From assembly GCA_031763025.1 (NCBI GenBank), contig JASSKH010000010.1, positions 4,397,901-4,461,900 of the forward strand: DNA of 64,000 nucleotides, given 5' to 3'. Made by a program: the position numbers and the translations under genes. Positions 56,413 through 64,000 of the stretch are shown in pieces. Origin of the DNA: Macrocystis pyrifera. Lineage: Eukaryota > Sar > Phaeophyceae > Laminariales > Laminariaceae. Numbering within the stretch: position 1 is the stretch's first letter; every line of letters begins with the position of its first letter. The notes under the pieces were generated by a model. It saw only the letters and a list, made by a program, of their open reading frames with translations, had not been told where the DNA came from and did no database searches.

Positions 56413-57100
56413 GTAGCCGTACCGATGCAGCTGTCAACGAGCGCAAAAAGGAAATGATAGATCGGGTAGCTAGGTATCGGTTCGACTAGCTCTCGACGCC
56501 TAGCAGATTATGTTTGTTTCTTGTTGAGTTGTTCAATGGGGGGGGGGAGCGCGACAGAGGAAGTACTGACACCTAGCACCGCTATTGGCGAGAGCAGGAA
56601 CGAGACGGCAAAGGGTGCGGGCTGGGTTCCCGAACCGATCTTCTTGGTCAGACGGGCACCTAGGTTACTATCACCGCCTGGAGTACGATGTTCTCTTTTT
56701 TCGCCCTTCTCTCTCCCTTCTTGCTTTTGGTTTTGTCTCTCCCTTGTTTCCTTTCCCCTCCCTACCGTCCTTGCGACGGTATCTTCCTCTCCTTCGCGTT
56801 GCTTCGTCCGCGCAGCAACTATCTGTCCTTCCTGAGTACGTATGCTTTCCGTCTAGAAGCCTTTCTGATCCCCTTGCGTCATCTGTATCCTGTTCTGTTT
56901 CAGATTTTTTGCTTGTTTTATTGTCCGCTTGTTCTTATTTTCTGCTCTTGTTGGTGTTGTTGCGTCTCGTACCCGGTACGCTGGCATTTCACTTGCTTAC
57001 CCATGAATTTGAGATTAGTTTTAGCTTTTGGTTTTCCTCTGTCTCACAGTCTGTGGCCACAGAATTAGTGTATCTCTACAATAAGGAATCAGGATAGACA
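56413..57100 (+). other. probable 3' tail of the LINE-like element, pyrimidine-rich
   Basis: Strongly T/C-rich from about 56,690 to 57,060, giving a 170-codon frame full of Leu, Ser and Phe that I take as compositional. It directly follows the LINE-like fragment and may be its 3' untranslated region. No poly-A tail is evident. Confidence 0.4.
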
Positions 57101-58088
57101 CTGGGTTTACTGATGAAGCTGAGCAGAAAGGGTGTTCTGTTGTGAAAACAACGCACACACATAAAAAAACATCTTCGTATGCCCCATGTTCGTCGAGGAG
57201 ATGCCACGCGACGAATCGACCGACAAACGGAAGTGCGTATACCTGTAGCTACCCTTTCCGAAAATATGCACGTAGGGTATCCCCACTGGACCGAGTTTTC
57301 ATGGACACGGAGACGGTATTAGGTTCATACTACGCCTTCAATAACCATGGCTGTCCACTCTCACGCTGCATCGCCGACGTGGCGCAACATGATGAGTACT
57401 GAAGCAAACAATTGTGCTCGGCAGGTGCTAGTTACTCCATGACTCTTCGCGATGTTTTCGCAGGTGATAAAACTGCCCCAATGCGGCTTCGGCAACGGCC
57501 CCGCAATGAACCTACCATGCCGAGTGATGGTACCTTTCTATGCATTTTTCACAACGAGAGAAATCGGCAAACTTGGTGCAAGGTCCATTTTGGGTACATT
57601 CTGCAATAAAACCGAGGGCTGTCCATTTAGCAAAGGGTTCACAACGTAGCCCGTAGGTTGGTGTCACGTAGAGAGCGGTTATTCATGTACACCCTTTTAG
57701 AAGAGGCGGTTGTATATAACCCGGTAGAGAACGACTTCGTCGCAGAGTTGAACTCCAAGCAGGTAAGAAATTGTGATACACCGCGGGGGATGGGGAGCAC
57801 CGTATCCTTGAAGGGTTTTCAGGCGAAAAGTAAGGTATCTCAAGAAAGGCAGTATCCAAAGTTTCAGATACGCCGGTAGTAGGTGTCATACCGGTGGTAG
57901 GTATCTCCGAGGTACTACCATGTGTGCTGGCAGTGTGCGGTGGCGCAAGGTGCGGCTGACCACGCCGGTTTTAAAAACCAGAAACAACCTGCATAATAGT
58001 CGGGCCCATCGGCCTGTACCATGTTCTGCCTCATTGTTAAGTGGCACCCATGAGGAATGCCCCCTTTAGGGGTGGTGCCATATTTCCT
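57101..58088. other. gene-free stretch
   Basis: Short frames at 57,142-57,402 and 57,452-57,649, with similar strings (NNHGCPLSR and NKTEGCPFSK), are the only hint of coding. I do not recognise them. Confidence 0.3.
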
Positions 58089-58110
58089 GAGCTCCCCACA
58101 CCAGGAGCTC
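58089..58110. repeat. hairpin of the GAGCTCC family
   Basis: GAGCTCC, loop of 8, GGAGCTC. It lies about 65 bp before the MITE-like element, the same arrangement as at 61.8 kb. A weaker relative is at 58,350-58,372. Confidence 0.65.
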
Positions 58111-58175
58111 AACATCGCACCCGAACCATGGCTCTCATTTTTTTTGCGAAACACAATACACTTTTCTATGCGATA

Positions 58176-58281
58176 TTACGGCAGACCGTAGCAAATGGGA
58201 CCTACGGTACACACAAAAACCCGTATATTTACCTATATTTACTGGCAATATTTGGTCCCTATTTACTATGGTACCCCGTAA
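58176..58281. mobile_element. MITE-like element 1 (TA-flanked)
   Basis: A 106-bp inverted-repeat element: TTACGGCAGACCGTAGCAAA at one end, the complement of ATTTACTATGG..CCCCGTAA at the other, with TA on both sides (58,174-58,175 and 58,282-58,283). About 31 bp of imperfect terminal inverted repeat and an AT-rich middle, with no coding capacity. TA flanks suggest a Tc1/mariner-type source. Confidence 0.7.
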
Positions 58282-58803
58282 TACCGTAGTGTGAAAAAAA
58301 GGTATTCGTCCTGTAGTTTTTTCAAATCAATCTGACCGGGATACCAGTTGTTGCTCACATGAGGAGCTCAACCTGAAATGGAAGAGTGAGCAAAAAAACG
58401 GTATACCCTTGTCATGGAAAGAGTCTTTACGAGTACCACCCTTGATATATTTGGGTACATCGTCAACATTTTTGTATTGCTATACCCGAGTATGTATGTA
58501 TAGGTGACCACTGGGGTGCATTCCGAGACGTCGGGGCGACGAACATAACACACAGCAACCACGTGCAAGAAGGAACATGTATTAGTCGGTTGATGAGCGG
58601 TACTACGTACGGCTCACCGACGACAAGTTCAGGTGGTTAGGAGCTTGTACCGTATCAGGACGCTGACGTTTCGATCGAGGGATTTTCGGATTGATAATTC
58701 GAAATATACTTCGACGTAGATGATTTGAAATCTTTTTGGAATTTCCTTGATTGTGTATGCTTTGATTTTGGTACTTGTGGCATTTTCTGAGTATTGGATA
58801 CTT

Positions 58804-59075
58804 TGTTATGGTATCCCCTCTCCCCTGTTGCGGCGTTGTGGGTTGTAGCAGTCGTCTCCTCACCATATCTGGCAGGCGTCATCGCCTGCCTTTCTGATGA
58901 GAGCCTCGCCCGTTCGTTGCGAAGACATCTGGCGAAGCAAACAGTTACACATACAAGAGCTTATAACATCGTCAATCACCTCGTGTGAGTGACCAGAACA
59001 GAACCAAAGGCATCAATCTGCTAGCAGTAGTCGGCCCCTAGGTCCATACGTCCTTACGCTTAACACTGGCGTCGA
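58804..59075 (+). repeat. repeat R, copy 1
   Basis: About 270 bp similar to 59,313-59,578, sharing TGGTRTCCCCTCTCCCC, the block AGAGCTTATAACATCGTCAA and GTGAGTGACCAGAACAGAACC. The spacing of about 509 bp suggests a degenerate tandem unit of that length. Confidence 0.8.
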
Positions 59076-59312
59076 CGACAGGACGCTTTTGGCACCTGTT
59101 CGAGGTCTGATGTTTTTGTTCCGCCGACAATTTGGCGTTTCACTCTTGTAGTCTGTGTCCACGGGTAATCGGGCACAGCCTTGCAAGCTAGTGGCGTGGG
59201 TGTGGGTTGTGAAATGCCGGATCTTCGTTCCATTCTCCGAATTCTCTGGATTGTTTTGTTCATGCCTGAGTTTTCTATGAATCTGCATGTACCACCCTTC
59301 AGGGTGGACTAG

Positions 59313-59578
59313 TGTTATGGTGTCCCCTCTCCCCCAAAGCGGCGTTATAGTTTGTAGCAACCGTCCCCTCATCATACCATCGCCTTCCTTTCTGATAAGC
59401 GCCTCGCCCCTTCGTTCCGAAGACATGTGGCGAGGCCAACAACCACTAACACAAGAGCTTATAACATCGTCAAGCACCACGTGTGAGTGACCAGAACAGA
59501 ACCAAAAGCATAAACGTGCTATTAATAGCAGTAGTCGGTCCCTAGGTCCATACTGCCTTACACTTAACACATTGCTAT
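59313..59578 (+). repeat. repeat R, copy 2
   Basis: Partner of 58,804-59,075, with substitutions and small indels including an ATTAATAGC insertion near 59,522. Confidence 0.8.
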
Positions 59579-60570
59579 GCGATATCACTGCTACTGTCTC
59601 AAGAAATGTTCGTGCCCAACTCTGCTTACGGCGTTTTGGGGACGAAAATCAAAAGTGATCGTGAGCGACCACTCCACAATTCAAATTCAGGACGTTTTTG
59701 ATGGCACCCAAAGCTTCGTGAGCGACAACTACACAGTACAAACTTAAGACTTTTTTAGTGTCACCCAAAGTTCCATGATTTGTGCCAAATCATTTCCTCC
59801 GTTGATCGCCATTTTTATGGCTGTAAAAAACTCGAAACGGTGGAAACGTTCATCTGAAGTAAGTCGCGGGGGCATCACTTTTCGAGTACGATTGCGTTCG
59901 GCTCGAATGGAGTCCTGGTTGCGATGCATCAGAATCGACTGCTTTCGCATGTACGTGACGGACTGATTCGGGACTACCCTCACTGCTGCTGGACTGCTGC
60001 TGTTGGTAGGGTAAGACCGACTGCGCGTAATCAAAACCACGGTGGTCCTTATGATCGAGTGCGGATACTCGCTGTTGCTGTTACGTACTAGAGAAATTAC
60101 AACTGTGCTTAAACATGGAGCGATTGGAACGCTAATGTCAGCCTCTCAAGCGCACTGAGGGGCATACAGCCATTCAGTGATACGAGTCTCAAGGCGGAAA
60201 ACCGGGACGTCAAGCTGATGATCTAGAAGGACCCGGACTTTGGCTAGGCAGGGCGTTACAGGAGCGGCTGCGGCGCGCCTGCCAAAGCTCTCGGGGAAAA
60301 CAAGAAGGTATTTAGACCAGGGAGAAGTCCTGGGCAGATTTAGTGCTCTGTTTACAACCAAACGACCTCGCACAACGACGCCGAGTGCTATGCGCAAGGG
60401 GCTCCGCGCCCACGGGTGGGTACTACGGACACGGCTGCTGCGATGGGAGCTCAAACCCGCCCCTATGACATCGAAAATAAGCCGGTTGATAACTTTGACG
60501 ACGGCTTTGACAAGGGCTTCGTATTTTAGCTTACGAAAATACAACACGGACCCCCTGCCAGATTAGCGGT
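59579..60570. other. gene-free stretch
   Basis: Overlapping open frames on both strands (60,240-60,566 plus, 60,146-60,547 minus), neither with a motif. A short CTGCTG patch at 59,982. Confidence 0.3.
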
Positions 60571-60574
60571 CGCC

Positions 60575-61020
60575 TTACCAACGCGGGGTCGCCGGAAAGG
60601 CGTTTCACGGGACCGCTGCGAGCAAAAGTGCTTGAGATTGCCGGGAAGACAACTTTCGTCATTGCTACAGCACTGTTTGACGGGACTGCCTGATCATCCG
60701 GAGTCGCCGCACTAAAAGCAGAACCGTGGGGTCGCTGGAGTGTCTTTTCGGAATCGGGCCACGGTATCATCTATCTATTGGGATTTGCCGAGAAGGATGT
60801 CTTCTGGAATCGTCGAATCGTCATCGATCGTTTAGGGCTACTGGATCATCGCTTCTGGGGTCGCTGGACATCGTCACGTGTAAGAGCTGCTAGAGCATCG
60901 CTTCGGGGGTCGCTAGACAACATCTGCATCGCTTTAGTGTTGTTGAAACATCGGTTCCGGGGTCGCTGGGCAATATCGGAATTGCTGCGAGGGATATCTG
61001 CATCGCGGAGTCGCGTCCAT
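60575..61020 (+). repeat. degenerate tandem repeat around GGGGTCGCTGG
   Basis: The string GGGGTCGC(T/C)(G/A)GA recurs at about 60,583, 60,732, 60,857, 60,918 and 60,959, often preceded by CATCG(C/G)TT. Units of about 60 bp are clearest in 60,840-61,010. Confidence 0.6.
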
Positions 61021-61817
61021 TTGACAGCAAGATTTATTCGCCTCGCACTACGTAGTACCACAATTTTTCTTGGTTTGGGGGTGCGGGAGAAACATGGTTC
61101 AGCTACCAGTCTATGTGTGCAAGATTTTTTTTTGTAGTAGCACCGCACGTCTTCTTTGAGCGGGGGGGCGGGAGGAACGTAGTAGGCTGCTACGTGGTTA
61201 TTTCTATGTTCTTGGGTAACAAACTGATCATGGAAATATTGTTATATATATGCATTGGTAGCGACAGCATCGGCGGCGCGACCATGATGACGGCAACAGC
61301 AAACTCAGAGGGGCAACCGGACCCAACAGCATAAACGGCAATTAACTATGGAGAATAGGACGAACAACATGGGAAAATCAAATAAAACGACGAGACGCAT
61401 GAACTATATCGTAATATACAGGCTTACGACCAGGACTACCCACCAGGACTCGGAGGAGAAGGCAAAGGCGCGTAGCAACGAGGGACGCATCCAGCGTCTA
61501 TGTTTATCAGACGCCCGAACAGTGCGGCGAGAACAGGAGATGCGGCAGGAGCGGGGACGAGGGCTACAGCTGCCGCTACTGCCGCCGCTGCTCCGATGTT
61601 ATCGGGGAATCGGACAGCCACGAACCTAAATGCAAGCTGAGAGCGAGAGTTGAATGTATACAACATTAACTATTGCCGACCAGACCCAGGGCGGATCTAA
61701 CCCCTTCCACGAACCCCGCCCAGCTCATGTTGGATGGTGCAACCGACGATACCTATTTGTCTTAGAGGGGTAGCACCTAAACAACGTGTTTGTCTTATAG
61801 GGGTAGCACCTAATCTA
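61021..61817. other. gene-free stretch
   Basis: No gene recognised. Near 61,765 and 61,800 the phrase AGGGGTAGCACCTAA occurs twice, about 38 bp apart, and resembles the AGGGGTGGTGCC block at 58,070. Confidence 0.35.
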
Positions 61818-61850
61818 CAGTAGGCTCCTCGCTTAAGGAGCTCTACTGTA
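61818..61850. repeat. long hairpin of the GAGCTCC family
   Basis: ACAGTAG-GCTCC pairs with GGAGCTCTACTGT, 12 bp with a single bulge around the loop TCGCTTAA. It lies about 20 bp before MITE-like element 2. Confidence 0.75.
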
Positions 61851-61871
61851 AGTAAGGCATTAACACTGTTA

Positions 61872-61975
61872 TCACGGAGGACCATAGTAAATAGCACCTA
61901 CGGTAACACAAAAACCTACATATTTCCCTATTTTTACTAGCAAAATTTGGTCCCATTTACTATGGTCCCCCGTAA
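61872..61975. mobile_element. MITE-like element 2 (TA-flanked)
   Basis: 104 bp, related to 58,176-58,281 along its length, same orientation. Ends TCACGGAGGACCATAGTAAA and CCCGTAA, flanked by TA at 61,870-61,871 and 61,976-61,977. Confidence 0.7.
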
Positions 61976-61977
61976 TA

Positions 61978-64000
61978 GCAAGTCGCCCGAAAACCGATTT
62001 TGATTAAAACTGATAGTACGACCCGATGGACCCTCCCAAATCCTATCAATAGGACGCTCATCACGGAAAAATATTGGAAATCACTACCGTAGTAATGACA
62101 CTCCAACGGTATTGGGTTAAAGAACCCGGTCAGTCCCAGTGACAGTTTAGCCAACAGGTGTTAAATATCTCATTTCCAACCCCAGAGTATGACTCTGTGC
62201 TGTGGACACGGATGTGCTGACCCACCCCCGAGGATCAGCCCAGCCCTTTCAAACCCGACACAGGGGTGTTCTTGGCCGCTCCTACGGCGGGAAAAAGCCG
62301 GAGGGTCCCCCGAGGACCGGTGGAACTGCTGCACGTACCGCGGCAGTATATATACCGTACACAAACCTCAGGTAGATCTGCACCATCCCTAGTATGTTAC
62401 GGTCGTACTTCATATTTTCTAGGCCACCTTCGCAGCCTGTGCCCCCATGCGCCCATGCACGGGAGCATCGTAAACCAAGGCGCCTTCTGGGATACGTTTC
62501 TCATACTTCTGTCGGTTCCCGACCCGTTCTATTCTCGGTTAGTTTAGTTGCGGCAATACAGCTAGTAACTCCTTGGCCAAATACGGGCGCCACGGTAGGC
62601 GTAGCAACCAAGATGTGTTGAGGCTACTTGCTTGAGTAGCTCGATACCTCACCCGGTAATCGAGACCCTTCATAGATATACTGAAAGCTAGGACCGACAC
62701 ACTACGGTACGGACGGACTACCGCAGGCAACCGCACCGAAACACTTGGTACAAAGGCACATCGGTATTGATAATTATTCTTGCATGTGGCAGAGGCAAGC
62801 ACTTCAGTCGATGTCAACCGACTGGTAAAGCATGAGCTTCGAGCTCGAAAGAGCTGATGATGAAAGAGATGGCACTCCAAGGCCTTGTCGTTGATTATTG
62901 CGGTCTCCCAGAGGAGACAGGTGGGGAGAGAAGGAGAGTGGGCGAGTGAGCCTTGTGCACGTGTGTCGCATCTCGATCTAGAACTCAAAACAAAAATACT
63001 GCAGAGGGACCCCGGACCCTCGAAATGCAGTGTAACCTCAAAACTAAAACAAGCAAAACTCGGGAGAACTCAGCCTGTTTTTTCGGGGTTCTACAGTTCC
63101 ACCGCGTACTGAACCGTAACAAGTAATCCCGCATTCTGAACAAACTGCTACTCGTATGACAGCTCAGTGTACTGTTGTACTCTACGAACTATATCAACAG
63201 ATGACTAGCTATGTCCCGACAGCGAACCGATAGGCTACTGACTACTGTTATTGTTGTTGTGTAGCAACTGACTACTGCCAACGCTGCTGTTGCGTAACAA
63301 CGTAGCTATCCTTAATACGACCTCTCGATGGATGGGACATAAAGCCAAGTTGCTGTTCAACTATCAACCTGTTCAACTATCAACTCGAATCGTCCAATTA
63401 TGTTACTTCTCTGCGTTACATGCCATAATTCCAAGATGCACACAACAATACATTTAATTGTTGCGGGGGGAATGCTGCTGGCAGGAACCAATTCGGTATC
63501 TACGAGTAATATAATATGATATGTGTCTAAAGGAAAGACATGAATCCAAGCAAACAAAACAAAACATATTCTGCTGCTTTACTATACGTATTGTACCTAT
63601 AAATACGTGCTCTTGCATGGTTAAATGCGAGTTTACCAGTATTCTATACTAGAATCATCAGACGTCAACTATATCCCGATCATGTAATCGATCAAGAATA
63701 AATTAACCTTCCAATGTATCTCCCCAAAACTATCTGACTCTGGTTACTTGGTTAGAGTGTTCGTCTGAACTACTTGTCTGCAAATTAACGAAGTGGAATC
63801 CATTGCTATGTCGCAACAAAGTTTCATTACTCCTTTGCAACGTCGAAACAACTTCAACTGCTCCTGCTTCGCTTTCGACGGGTGATCAATCCTTCTACAG
63901 CTGACGCAAAAAACTACAACGCATAACCTGGCAACGTAAAGGCATACTACTGATGTGACGGGTTTGACGCATGGAATAGCATGCAAACCGAAAAACATCA
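61978..64000. other. 2 kb without a recognisable gene
   Basis: Short frames only, with no known motif. One hairpin of the GAGCTCC family lies at 62,632-62,652. From about 63,100 the sequence becomes AT-richer. Confidence 0.35.
62632..62652. repeat. hairpin of the GAGCTCC family with compensatory changes
   Basis: GGCTACTTGCTTGAGTAGCTC: compared with GGCTCCTCGCTTAAGGAGCTC at 61,823 the C to A change in one arm is matched by G to T in the other, keeping the stem. Confidence 0.65.

Noticed and set aside
1..64000. CRISPR arrays, rRNA genes, bacterial promoters and operons
   Set aside because: I looked for regular short repeats with unique spacers and for rRNA landmarks and saw none; the content is eukaryotic retroelement DNA.

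Overview
The window looks like nuclear DNA of a eukaryote, most plausibly an alga; I cannot tell a red alga from a stramenopile. There are no operon-like gene strings. Recognisable coding sequence belongs to retroelements. Long CAG/CTG tracts, diverged dispersed repeats and nested insertions fill much of the rest. I found no host gene, tRNA or rRNA that I can support.

Layout: 1-1.28 kb is gene-free with diverged repeats. 1,285-9,256 is a complete but decayed Ty3/gypsy element on the plus strand (LTRs, primer site, short gag, frameshifted pol, 1.9 kb non-coding tail, purine tract, 5-bp target duplication). 10.15-20.3 kb holds partial copies of a composite repeat (modules called here B/C, Y and Z). 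A 6.06-kb Ty1/copia element (20,350-26,409) is inserted in one Z module; a second Z module at about 17 kb still shows the unoccupied site. 26.9-29.5 kb is gene-free with small repeats.

29,532-40,798 is the most interesting object: an 11.3-kb Ty3/gypsy element on the minus strand whose two 521-bp LTRs are identical by eye, so it inserted recently. Gag and the first pol ORF lie in one frame, separated by a single TGA followed after 7 nt by a perfect 8-bp stem-loop. The first pol ORF (protease, reverse transcriptase, RNase H) runs into a second ORF in the -1 frame at a run of ten G. That second ORF begins with a domain I recognise as C5 cytosine DNA methyltransferase-like (motifs I, VI, VIII and X visible, catalytic Cys apparently missing). 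The integrase follows, then chromodomain-like and Tudor-like segments. The G run codes the glycines of methyltransferase motif I, so the domain is split across the two frames. Upstream of gag are an Arg/Ser-rich ORF and a nested CTG/CAG expansion of several hundred bases.

40.8-64 kb has no gene I can name apart from a 5'-truncated fragment of a non-LTR reverse-transcriptase protein (55.7-56.4 kb). It does contain two MITE-like elements with TA flanks, a family of short hairpins with compensatory base changes, and several tandem or dispersed repeats.

All identifications are from reading the sequence; no database search was run.
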